From contig JBAXPV010000024.1 in the NCBI GenBank assembly GCA_037132075.1, positions 1 through 59,675 of the forward strand: a stretch of 59,675 bases of DNA, read 5' to 3'. Shown in pieces: positions 35,301-43,223 of the stretch. Under the pieces are notes generated by a model. It saw only the letters and a program-made list of their open reading frames with translations. It searched no databases and had not been told where the DNA came from. This DNA is from JBAXPV01 sp037132075 (GTDB taxonomy: Bacteria; Bacteroidota; Bacteroidia; Bacteroidales; CAIXZF01). A program made the translations under genes and the position numbers. The stretch's first letter is position 1; each line of letters starts with the position of its first letter.

Positions 35301-35813
35301 CATTACAAAGTTTCTTCTGAAAACACTTATGATTTTTTGCGGTTTTACATCAATGGTAGCATGCAGGACGAATGGTCGGGAGAAAAAGCCTGGAGCAGGA
35401 CAGCCTATTTTGTTCAGCCCGGCACTGCAACATTCAAATGGGCTTACGAAAAGGATCAGTCAGAATTTGCAGGACTAGACGCTTCCTGGATCGACATGGT
35501 TGACTTCCCTCCTATGGCTGCCATTATTACCAGCAACCAGGAGCTCCCATCGGCACTGAATGGTGTACAATTGTATCCGAATCCTGCCAGGGATCATTCA
35601 AGCCTTGTATTTTACCTGGAAAAAGCCCAGGTAGTTACCATGCGTATTTATAATGCGCTTGGACAGGAAGTTTCTGTATTTCTGAACAATACTAGCCTGA
35701 CCGGTGGAAGTCATACCTATTCCTTTAACACATCAGAAATGGCAAAAGGAATGTATTATATCAAGTTTACCTGCAACGGTAATACTGTTACATCCAAACT
35801 AATTGTCGACTAG
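32346..35813 (+). CDS. Secreted C25 cysteine protease, Lys-gingipain-like, T9SS cargo
   Basis: The 1155-aa protein has a signal peptide (about 1-23), a C25 propeptide-like region (to about 235) and a caspase-like catalytic domain (about 240-590). Catalytic His452 is in NYTAHGS and Cys485 in IGNCC. The local sequence, GNCC followed by SYWDEDYYW, follows Kgp of Porphyromonas gingivalis. The Kgp residues linked to lysine binding (Thr442, Trp513, Asp516 by recall) map to Thr450, Trp520 and Asp523, all kept. An Ig-like domain (about 600-685), repeats with NGDGVIDPGE (about 690-915), a cleaved-adhesin-like domain (about 921-1065) and a T9SS sorting domain from LYPNP (about 1075) follow. The ATG at 32346 is chosen over an in-frame TTG at 32253. 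The Rgp-like gene is 46 bp downstream. Confidence 0.88.
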   Translation: MKHSKAFKIFFYILLTISTSNIFGTEIHLKDKSQNTLKVLDNTYQKLKVDFVLNDLISREVMTERGIFNELTVDNFSSRTQIGEPKLPVSRSLIEIPVGAEPEVKILVSTYTEYSLSELGITYPIIPTQAPQRKSAVKPNPFVINQKVYLKNAFIQDELVSLDQLGIMRGSRLGRLNISAIQYNPKSGKIRIYDKIKFEIIFKHPDIPATILLMQKNSSPYFLELGNQLLNAKMASATESNLTHYPVTYVIVSSPTFQGALQPFIAWKIKKGFKVIEAYTDNPLVGNTTTSIKSYLQNLYNQGTVENPSFSYVLLVGDVAEIPSFAGTTGTHMSDLYYAEYTGDILPEVFIGRFSATNESELQPQISKTLEYEQYLMPDPSFLNQVVMIAGVDPNYGPLHANGQINYGTDNYFNLAHNITSHTYLYPASGSSAALIIQNVSDGVGFANYTAHGSPNGWADPGFSVSDVATLQNDHKYPLMIGNCCQTNAFDSPVCFGEALLRASNKGAIGYIGASDYSYWDEDYYWGIGARTITANPVWAAGPLGSYDRLFHDHGEQFPEWFTTQGQMVVAGNLAVTEGSPGSASYYWEIYHLMGDPSLMPYLTVPAAITATFNSMMPLASPSFTVNTIPYAYAALSRNGILYGAALADSNGLCNIPLQPVLSPGYISLVITAQNHHPFIDSILTITPTGPYVLMSNYQVHETLGNSNGEIDFNEQGDIDMSLKNWGLSNANPVSATISSLDAYVTITDNSENWGLISTNAEINKPAAFAFSVANNIPDQHKIPFTITITDGVNTWNSYLLVNVNAPKFVIHNMTFSDLANGNGDGVIDPGETIQVLIETKNEGHADAPGSIGDIISLGSLASILNTSVSLNTLNSSSSVIASFTATVSASAVNGDNLLLDYTVTSGQYNAMKSFNLVVGKITENWESGDFSHFNWQAPGPNPWFITTLSPFEGLYCSQSGAIADLQTTELTLSASVLMQDSISFHYKVSSENTYDFLRFYINGSMQDEWSGEKAWSRTAYFVQPGTATFKWAYEKDQSEFAGLDASWIDMVDFPPMAAIITSNQELPSALNGVQLYPNPARDHSSLVFYLEKAQVVTMRIYNALGQEVSVFLNNTSLTGGSHTYSFNTSEMAKGMYYIKFTCNGNTVTSKLIVD

Positions 35814-35859
35814 ATTATCATTTTAATAGCTGAATTCCGAATTCACATAAATCCTATTC

Positions 35860-38800
35860 ATGAAGAAAATTTTATTTCTTTTTTTAAGTCTGGCTGGAAT
35901 TTCAGCAGCCATGGGTGCGCAATGGGTAAGTATTCAAAACCCAAACCCGGGACCGGCGCATATTAAACTTGTTTCCTCAAGCAGTGAGGGCTCTGTGATT
36001 CATTTCACATTGGACGGATTTAAACTGAACGAGGTCCTCAGCCCAAAGGGTAAGGCATTTACAGTAAATGTCGATGGCTCCACTCCTATTCTTGAAAAAG
36101 GAGCGCCGGATCTTCCCAAACTGACAACTTCATTGATTATACCTGATAAAGGCGGAATGAAAGCAGAAGTCATTTCTTCGAAATTCAGGGATTTTCCCAA
36201 TCTTGATATTGCACCATCGAAGGGTAACCTTACAAGGAATATCGACCCTGCTACCATTAAGTATATCTATGGAAAGTGCTATAATCACGATGCATTCTGG
36301 CCTGGAAACCCAATAGAAACGCGTAGTCCTTATATTGTACGTGACTACCGTGGACAGACCCTGATTGCCAATGTATTTTCTTATAATCCTGTGAGCAGGA
36401 CCTTGAGAGTTTTTTATGATATCACAATAAAATTCAGCAAAACAAATGCAGTTGGGGAAAATCAGCTAATCAGGAAGACTGTGGTTAAAAGTATTGATCC
36501 TGAATTCAATGCATTGTATTCCAAACAGTTTCTAAATTTTTCATCAACAAAATATACGCCTGTAGGTGAACAAGGGAACTTATTGATCATTTCATATGGT
36601 CCTTTCATGGAAGCCATGCAACCCTATGTAAACTGGAAGATTGCGGAAGGCATAAGAACGCAGATTGTAGATGTGGCAACGATAGGAGGTTCCGCAGCAA
36701 TCAAGAGCTATGTCAGCAACTATTATACAGATCCGGGCTTAGCATACCTTTTGCTGGTGGGCGACAACCAACAAGTCCCTACTTTTCCTGCCACTGCCGG
36801 TGCGTCCGACAACTCCTATGGTTACCTGGCTGGGAATGACCACTATCCGGATATTTTTGTAGGACGGTTTTCTGGCGAAAATGTGACACATATTCAAACC
36901 CAGGTTGCGAAGGTTTTGTATTATGAGATTAATCCGGACACAACATCTCCATGGCTTCGACATGGTATTGGAATTGGCTCTGACCAGGGCTTGGGACAAG
37001 GTGACGACAATGAAATTGATTATCAGCATATACGAAATCTTAGTACCCAGCTTAAAAACTACACCTATGACTCTGTTGCGGAGTTGTTTGATGGAAGCCA
37101 GGGCGGATTTGATGCCACGGGTAACCCAAGTCCTGCCATGGTCGCCACTGAAGTTAATAAAGGCGCAGGCGTTATGCTGTATACCGGACATGGCAGTGAC
37201 AACTCCTGGGGAACTTCCGGCTTTAGCTCTACCAATGTTAGTGCCCTTACAAATTATGGGAAACTGCCATTCATCTGGGCAGTTGCCTGTGTGAACGGGA
37301 ATTTTACAAGCGGGACCTGTTTTGCAGAGACCTGGCTGCGTGCTACACAAGGTGGACAATTGACCGGTGCTGTTGCGACCCTGATGTCGACAATTAACCA
37401 AAGCTGGGCCCCTCCCATGGAAGGTCATGATGAAATGGTTTCCATACTAACTGAGAGTTACGCAAACAATATCAAAAGAACTTTCGGCGGGATCTCCATG
37501 AATGGTTGTATGAAAATGAACGATACATATGGCAGTGGCGGTAATGAGATGACAGATACCTGGAATCTATTTGGTGATCCTTCTCTTATGGTCAGGACGG
37601 CAGTTCCAGGTGTGATGACAGTAACTCACAGCCCTACGGCGTTTTTAGGGTCGACTCAATTTGATATCAATTGTAACCACGAGGGTGCCCTTGCCTGTAT
37701 CAGCCTCAACAACCAGATCCTTGGAACAGGATATATTTCTGGCGGAAGTACTTCTATCAATTTCCCTTCAGCACTAAGCACAATCGACACATTGAAAGTT
37801 GTTATCACAGCATACAACATGCTACCATATATAGGACAAGCATATATTATAGCTGCCTCGGGTCCTTATGTCTCTGTTCAGCACTACCTCTATAATGACC
37901 CATCCGGTAACAACAACAATTACCCTGATTATGGAGAATTGATTTCAATGGATCTTGACCTTCAGAACCTTGGGATTGCCACAGCCAACAGTGTGACAGC
38001 AATCCTGAGCACCACATCACCCTTTATTACGATCACCGACAATTCCCAATCTTTTGGGGACATCCTTGCCGGAGGCCAGAACAGCGAAAGCAATGCTTAT
38101 TCCTTCACTGTGCAGGGAGATGTAGCGGATATGACTCCTGTACCGTTAACAATACAAATAAGCGATAACAACAGTGGTACCTGGACGAAGAATCTCATCA
38201 CCTTTATCCATGCACCGCTGCTGCAGGCCAATCTCCTTACGGTTGATGATGCTTCGACCGGAAATGGAAATGGGTTCCTGGATCCAGGCGAGACCGCCAA
38301 CCTGATTATCAACACAGCCAATATCGGGCATGCTGCTACCATTGCAACTATTGCCAAGCTTTATTCAGCCTGGAGTGGGTTAACGATCAATAACAACAAC
38401 CTGAATATAGGGGATATAACCTCTAACAGCTCGGCAAATGCAGTATTTAATGTTACACTGAGCGCTGCTGCGGTTGCAGGTACAAACCTTGAATTAGACT
38501 TCCAGGCTGATGCAGGACCTTATGGTACCCAGCACTCTTATTTTCTTCAAGTTGGTAAGGTCGATGAGGATTTTGAAACCGGAGATTTCACCAAGTACAA
38601 TTGGATCATGGGCGGCGATGTTCCCTGGATTATAAGTTCTGTTACACCTTTTGAAGGCATTTACGCTGCAGAATCCGGCGACATTTCTGACTCTCAGTCC
38701 TCTACCCTGTCTGTCATGATGGAAGTTCTTTCTCAGGACACCCTATCATTTTACAGGAAGGTTTCTTCTGAGCAGAACTATGACTTCCTGTATTTTTATA

Positions 38801-39264
38801 TGGATGGATCGGTATTGGGTGAATGGTCAGGAAATCTTGCCTGGCAAAAAGTATCTTATGTAATCGGAACCGGTCCACATACTTTTATGTGGAAATATAT
38901 CAAGGACGATTATCAGTCGACTGGCAATGACGCTGCCTGGATCGATTATATCCAATTTCCACCAGTTAGTCTCACGGCGACGGGTATAGTACCCATGACA
39001 TCTGCTATACCATTGGAGATCTACCCGAACCCTGCAAAGGATAAAGTTAGGCTTGAGATCTTTCTTGAAAAACCGGCTCAGCTTTCAGTAAGTATTACAG
39101 ACATGCTTGGAAAAGTTGTTTTAATGGCTGAAAACAAAAATACAATGCTGTCAGGAAGCCACCACCTTGAACTAGATGTTGCCGATTTTCCAAATGGAAT
39201 TTATATCGTACAGACCCAAATTGAGGGTAGGCTCCTGACAAAGAAGCTTATCATTAATCATTAA
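35860..39264 (+). CDS. Secreted C25 cysteine protease, Arg-gingipain-like, T9SS cargo
   Basis: The 1134-aa protein has a signal peptide (about 1-20), a propeptide-like region (to about 230) and a C25 catalytic domain (about 236-575). Catalytic His444 is in YTGHGS and Cys477 in VACVNG. The segments STINQSW, NNIKRTFGG and TWNLFGDPSLMVRT follow P. gingivalis RgpB closely. The RgpB S1 residue Asp163 falls in ESDIQH; here the matching motif is EIDYQH (Asp387), so arginine specificity is predicted. Ig-like and NGNGFLDPGE-type domains, an adhesin-like domain (about 901-1035) and a T9SS sorting domain from IYPNP (about 1055) follow. It shares its layout with the Kgp-like gene upstream, and a hairpin terminator lies after it. 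Confidence 0.88.
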   Translation: MKKILFLFLSLAGISAAMGAQWVSIQNPNPGPAHIKLVSSSSEGSVIHFTLDGFKLNEVLSPKGKAFTVNVDGSTPILEKGAPDLPKLTTSLIIPDKGGMKAEVISSKFRDFPNLDIAPSKGNLTRNIDPATIKYIYGKCYNHDAFWPGNPIETRSPYIVRDYRGQTLIANVFSYNPVSRTLRVFYDITIKFSKTNAVGENQLIRKTVVKSIDPEFNALYSKQFLNFSSTKYTPVGEQGNLLIISYGPFMEAMQPYVNWKIAEGIRTQIVDVATIGGSAAIKSYVSNYYTDPGLAYLLLVGDNQQVPTFPATAGASDNSYGYLAGNDHYPDIFVGRFSGENVTHIQTQVAKVLYYEINPDTTSPWLRHGIGIGSDQGLGQGDDNEIDYQHIRNLSTQLKNYTYDSVAELFDGSQGGFDATGNPSPAMVATEVNKGAGVMLYTGHGSDNSWGTSGFSSTNVSALTNYGKLPFIWAVACVNGNFTSGTCFAETWLRATQGGQLTGAVATLMSTINQSWAPPMEGHDEMVSILTESYANNIKRTFGGISMNGCMKMNDTYGSGGNEMTDTWNLFGDPSLMVRTAVPGVMTVTHSPTAFLGSTQFDINCNHEGALACISLNNQILGTGYISGGSTSINFPSALSTIDTLKVVITAYNMLPYIGQAYIIAASGPYVSVQHYLYNDPSGNNNNYPDYGELISMDLDLQNLGIATANSVTAILSTTSPFITITDNSQSFGDILAGGQNSESNAYSFTVQGDVADMTPVPLTIQISDNNSGTWTKNLITFIHAPLLQANLLTVDDASTGNGNGFLDPGETANLIINTANIGHAATIATIAKLYSAWSGLTINNNNLNIGDITSNSSANAVFNVTLSAAAVAGTNLELDFQADAGPYGTQHSYFLQVGKVDEDFETGDFTKYNWIMGGDVPWIISSVTPFEGIYAAESGDISDSQSSTLSVMMEVLSQDTLSFYRKVSSEQNYDFLYFYMDGSVLGEWSGNLAWQKVSYVIGTGPHTFMWKYIKDDYQSTGNDAAWIDYIQFPPVSLTATGIVPMTSAIPLEIYPNPAKDKVRLEIFLEKPAQLSVSITDMLGKVVLMAENKNTMLSGSHHLELDVADFPNGIYIVQTQIEGRLLTKKLIINH

Positions 39265-39281
39265 AAAAATCAAGACATGAT

Positions 39282-39313
39282 AAACCCTTCCCAATCGGGG
39301 AGGGTTTGTTTTT
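39282..39313 (+). terminator. Rho-independent terminator after the Rgp-like gene
   Basis: Stem AAACCCTTCCC / GGGGAGGGTTT (one G-T pair) with loop AATC, followed by GTTTTTT. It lies 18 bp after the protease stop and just before the glycosyltransferase gene. Confidence 0.85.
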
Positions 39314-39341
39314 TAATTTTGATAATAAATCTATCCCACTT

Positions 39342-40880
39342 ATGATTGCCCAGCTAAAGAATCTCTGGCGTGACAAGCCCTTGGTCGTAATCCTTGCTAT
39401 TGCCATGATTTTAAGATTGCTTGCTGTAATTTTCGCCAAAGGATTTGGGATGCACGATGATCATTTCCTCGTGATAGAGCCTGCTCAAGCCTGGGTCGAC
39501 GGGATCGACAACGACGGGTGGCTTCCCATGTTCCGGAAAGATGCCACACCTTCGGGACATAGCCTGTTTTTCCCTGGCTTACATTACCTGCTGTTTTATA
39601 CTCTTAATTATCTGGGAGTTACAAATCCTCAGACAAAAATGTTTGTGGTACGGCTTATCTTAGCTGCCTGCTCAATGCTTACAGTACTCTGGGGATATCG
39701 CCTGGCTGAAAGAATCGGGGGAGAAAAGCTTGCCCGGCAGTCCGGGTTGCTGCTCGCTGCGCTATGGATCTTTCCGAACCTGAGCGTGCGTAACCTTGTG
39801 GAAGTATTTTGTATTCCATTTTTATTGTTTGGGGTACTACAGATATACCGTAAAGACCTTTCCAAACTCACAATTCTGAATTATGTTATTGCAGGTTTTG
39901 TGATGGGTATTGCGTTTTCTATTCGTTTCCAAACCATAACTTTTGCGGCAGGTTTTGGATTGGGTCTGTTGCTGATGCGACAATTCAAGGGTGGTGTCCT
40001 GTTTGGTATTGGTTATATTTTCTCGGTAGTCCTCATTCAGGGGGGAACTGACATCTGTATCTGGGGTTATCCTTTTGCTGAATTCCGTGAATATTCACGC
40101 TATAACATGACGCATGCTAATGATTATATCACCCAGGCATGGTATCATTATATCGTTTTTCTCCTGGGAATACTTATTCCACCACTAAGCCTGGCGCTGT
40201 TCGCAGGATTTTTAAAATCGTGGAAAAAACATCTGCTGATTTTCCTTCCTGTCATTCTCTTTATTGCTTTTCATAGCTTTTATCCCAACAAACAGGAAAG
40301 ATTTATCCTTCCTACCCTTCCGTTCATTATTATTCTGGGTATTGCCGGATGGCACGAGATCGAAGAAAACAGTGCTTTTTGGAAAAGAAAGGCTGTCCTG
40401 TTAAGAAATTGTTGGGTGTTTTTCTGGATTCTCAACCTGATTCTTCTAGTACCCGTCACCCTGATGTATTCAAAAAAGGCAAGGGTTGAATCTATGTGCT
40501 ATCTGTCACGGTACAAAAACATTAAACTCTTAGTGAATGAGGATTCAAATCATGGTGATGCAAAAATGTTGCCTAGATTTTATCTGGGGCTGTGGCCAAA
40601 GATCATCGGTATTACCAAGGACAGTCCTATAATTGAAACCAAGTCCGACCCCGATTCAACCCTAACTAATGCTGATTTTGTGTTGTTTGCCGAGGAGCAA
40701 AACCTGGCTGCCAGGCTCAGCAAAATGCAGAAGACAGTCCCTGCTTTAGTTTATGAGACCACGATAAAACCAGGGATGATCGATGCCTTATTGTACAAAA
40801 TGAATCCCAACAATACCAACCAAACCTTATATATCTACAGAAACACTCACAAGCATCCAGTAAAAATCAGTTTACCCTGA
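39342..40880 (+). CDS. GT-C superfamily membrane glycosyltransferase (GT22/Alg9-like)
   Basis: The 512-aa integral membrane protein has about ten hydrophobic segments. The first loop has the acidic pair GMHDDH, where GT-C enzymes keep catalytic acidic residues. The segment HSFYPNKQERFILPTLPF resembles the HKExRF region of Alg9/PIG-B mannosyltransferases. It would transfer a sugar from a polyprenyl-phosphate donor on the outer face of the inner membrane; donor and acceptor are unknown. The ATG at 39342 is preferred to the TTG at 39306, which lies in the terminator tail. ligA starts 2 bp after it. Confidence 0.7.
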   Translation: MIAQLKNLWRDKPLVVILAIAMILRLLAVIFAKGFGMHDDHFLVIEPAQAWVDGIDNDGWLPMFRKDATPSGHSLFFPGLHYLLFYTLNYLGVTNPQTKMFVVRLILAACSMLTVLWGYRLAERIGGEKLARQSGLLLAALWIFPNLSVRNLVEVFCIPFLLFGVLQIYRKDLSKLTILNYVIAGFVMGIAFSIRFQTITFAAGFGLGLLLMRQFKGGVLFGIGYIFSVVLIQGGTDICIWGYPFAEFREYSRYNMTHANDYITQAWYHYIVFLLGILIPPLSLALFAGFLKSWKKHLLIFLPVILFIAFHSFYPNKQERFILPTLPFIIILGIAGWHEIEENSAFWKRKAVLLRNCWVFFWILNLILLVPVTLMYSKKARVESMCYLSRYKNIKLLVNEDSNHGDAKMLPRFYLGLWPKIIGITKDSPIIETKSDPDSTLTNADFVLFAEEQNLAARLSKMQKTVPALVYETTIKPGMIDALLYKMNPNNTNQTLYIYRNTHKHPVKISLP

Positions 40881-40881
40881 C

Positions 40882-42924
40882 ATGAATGAGATTCAGAACC
40901 GGATAGATTTCCTGAGAATCGAGATAAACCGGCACAACAACAACTATTATAACTTGTCGCAGCCTATTATAAGTGACTTCGACTTTGACCAACTGATGGA
41001 TGAGCTGATACGGCTGGAAAAAGATCATCCTGAGTTTTCTGATCCGAATTCACCAAGCCAACGTGTCGGTGGCGCAATTAACAAAGACTTTCAGCAGGTA
41101 AAGCACAAATACCCGATGCTTTCCCTTGGGAATACCTATTCGAGGGAAGAATTACTTGATTTTGACGGCAGAGTCAGGAAACTGCTGGGTGAAGAAGACT
41201 TTGATTATGTATGTGAACTGAAATATGACGGCGTTGCGATTGGGCTCAGTTATCGGCATGGGCGGCTTCAGCAGGCTGTAACCCGTGGCGACGGTGAATC
41301 CGGGGATGATGTCACATCCAATGCCCGGACCATCAGAAACATCCCATTGGTTTTACATGGAACCGACTTCCCTGAGGAATTCGAAGTTCGTGGAGAAATC
41401 TTCATGCCTTATTCAAGTTTTTCTATGCTGAATGAGGAAAGAGTAGAGCTAGGCTTTGATCCCTTTGCCAATCCCAGGAATGCGGCCTCAGGCAGTCTGA
41501 AGATGCAGGACAGCCGGGAGGTTGCCAAGCGCAGGCTTGATTTTTATCCATATTTCCTGAATGGTGATGCCTTGCCCTTTCTATCACACTATGAGAGCCT
41601 GAATAAAGCCAAAGACTGGGGTTTCCGGATTCCTCCCTACATAGTGAAAGCCGAATCCATGGAAGGTGTCTTTGAATTCATTGACAGCTGGGACGATGGC
41701 AGAAAAGAACTTCCTTTCGACATCGATGGTATCGTCATTAAGGTCAATTCGTTCTTTCAACAGCAGAAATTGGGCTTTACCGCGAAAAGTCCACGCTGGG
41801 CAATCGCCTATAAATTCAATCCTGAACAAGCTTGTACACCCTTGCTGTCAGTCGACTTCCAGGTTGGAAGAACAGGAGCAATTACACCCGTAGCAAACCT
41901 GGTTCCGGTTCAACTTTCCGGCACAACTGTGAAACGTGCCTCGCTGCACAATGCGGATGTTATCAAAGAGAAAGATATCCGTTTGGGAGATTGGGTTTTT
42001 GTTGAGAAAGGTGGTGAAATAATTCCAAAAATTATCGGGATTAAACCTGAAAAACGACTGGCTGACTCCGTCCCTCTCTCCTTCCCTACCCTCTGTCCGG
42101 AATGTGGAACCATGCTGATACGTACCGAAGGTGAAGCGCATCATTTTTGTCCGAACGATATGGGATGTGCACCACAGATCAAAGGACGGCTTGAACATTT
42201 TATCAGTCGTAAGGCGATGGATATCAATAGCCTTGGGGAAGGAAAAGTGGAAATTTTGTTTGACAACAAAAAAGTTCTGGATGTAGGCGATCTTTATGAT
42301 TTAAAGTATGAAAGCCTGATGGGACTTGAAAAAGTGATCACTAAGCCTGATGGGAAAAGCAATAAAGTCAGTTTTAAAGAAAAAACTGTTCTGAATATTC
42401 TGGATGCACTGGAAGTCTCCCGTTCGGTTCCCTTTGAGCGAGTACTTTTTGCCCTGGGGATCAGGTATGTTGGTGAGACTGTCGCGAAAAAACTCGCCTT
42501 GCACTTTGAAAACATTGACAAAATCAGGGATGCTACTATCGAAGATCTCACTGAAGTCGGTGAAATTGGGGAAGTCATAGCGAACAGTGTTTATGAATAC
42601 TTCCGGAATCCCTCTCACCTGGCAATGGTATCACGACTCAGAGAAAAAGGTCTCCAGTTCGAATTGGGAGAAAGAGCGTCTGTCATATTAGAAAATATAT
42701 TGCTCGGAAAGTCCATTCTCGTAAGTGGCGTTTTTAAGAATTTCAGTCGAGACCAGCTCAAAGCTGAGATCGAAAAATATGGTGGCCGGAATGTAAGTGC
42801 CATTTCAGCGCAAACAGATTTTCTTCTTGCCGGAGAGTCCATGGGACCTGCAAAATTACAGAAGGCGAAAAAACTCGGCATTAAAATCATCAGCGAAGAT
42901 GAATTTATTCAGATGATCGGCTGA
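40882..42924 (+). CDS. ligA: NAD-dependent DNA ligase LigA
   Basis: LigA seals nicks in replication and repair using NAD. The 680-aa length is normal. The adenylated lysine is K114 in ELKYDGVAI. An OB fold, a four-Cys zinc finger (CPECGTML ... FCPNDMGC, about 400-425), helix-hairpin-helix repeats and a C-terminal BRCT domain (about 603-680) follow. The ATG at 40882 fits the family N-terminus. It is tightly linked to the glycosyltransferase gene; its stop abuts a pyruvate kinase remnant on the other strand. Confidence 0.95.
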   Translation: MNEIQNRIDFLRIEINRHNNNYYNLSQPIISDFDFDQLMDELIRLEKDHPEFSDPNSPSQRVGGAINKDFQQVKHKYPMLSLGNTYSREELLDFDGRVRKLLGEEDFDYVCELKYDGVAIGLSYRHGRLQQAVTRGDGESGDDVTSNARTIRNIPLVLHGTDFPEEFEVRGEIFMPYSSFSMLNEERVELGFDPFANPRNAASGSLKMQDSREVAKRRLDFYPYFLNGDALPFLSHYESLNKAKDWGFRIPPYIVKAESMEGVFEFIDSWDDGRKELPFDIDGIVIKVNSFFQQQKLGFTAKSPRWAIAYKFNPEQACTPLLSVDFQVGRTGAITPVANLVPVQLSGTTVKRASLHNADVIKEKDIRLGDWVFVEKGGEIIPKIIGIKPEKRLADSVPLSFPTLCPECGTMLIRTEGEAHHFCPNDMGCAPQIKGRLEHFISRKAMDINSLGEGKVEILFDNKKVLDVGDLYDLKYESLMGLEKVITKPDGKSNKVSFKEKTVLNILDALEVSRSVPFERVLFALGIRYVGETVAKKLALHFENIDKIRDATIEDLTEVGEIGEVIANSVYEYFRNPSHLAMVSRLREKGLQFELGERASVILENILLGKSILVSGVFKNFSRDQLKAEIEKYGGRNVSAISAQTDFLLAGESMGPAKLQKAKKLGIKIISEDEFIQMIG

Positions 42925-43021
42925 TTACACCTCACTTATTTTAACCATATTGGTACGTCCGCGCATTTCCAGAGGTGTGCTACCCACATGGACGACCAGA
43001 TCGCCATCTTGTGTGCGAAAA
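42925..43021 (-). pseudogene. pyk: Pyruvate kinase C-terminal remnant
   Basis: On the minus strand about 30 codons read QDGDLVVHVGSTPLEMRGRT and then NMVKISEV before TAA (42925-42927). This is the C-terminal strand region of pyruvate kinase. Upstream of it the frame meets a stop within a few codons; a neighbouring frame (HESNHKLF) may continue the ancestral sequence, implying a frameshift near 43015. The rest of the roughly 480-aa gene is absent. The remaining intergenic bases to 43223 hold a TAATTTTG element at 43125-43132, perhaps the promoter of the S9 peptidase. Confidence 0.65.
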
Positions 43022-43223
43022 GCTTATGATTGCTTTCGTGGAAGAGGCCGGGCCCAATGTCGCTATTACTTTTGTTTGTGAATGTATTTGTCTCAAAACC
43101 AATATGATTAAATTAATACTTATCTAATTTTGCACTAAAATATCGTTCCTTCCGGTAATACAGATTTACTGCATTTAACGTACCTTTGAGCGCTCATTTT
43201 CATTCCTATATCTCATACAACTT

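Noticed and set aside
36739..37428. 229-codon minus-strand frame within the Rgp-like protease gene
   Set aside because: It is antisense to a conserved catalytic domain, has no family resemblance, and its composition follows from the coding strand.
32346..39264. Recent transfer of the gingipain-like genes from Porphyromonas
   Set aside because: Base composition and domain layout match the rest of the window, and the C-terminal domains differ from the long haemagglutinin regions of RgpA and Kgp.
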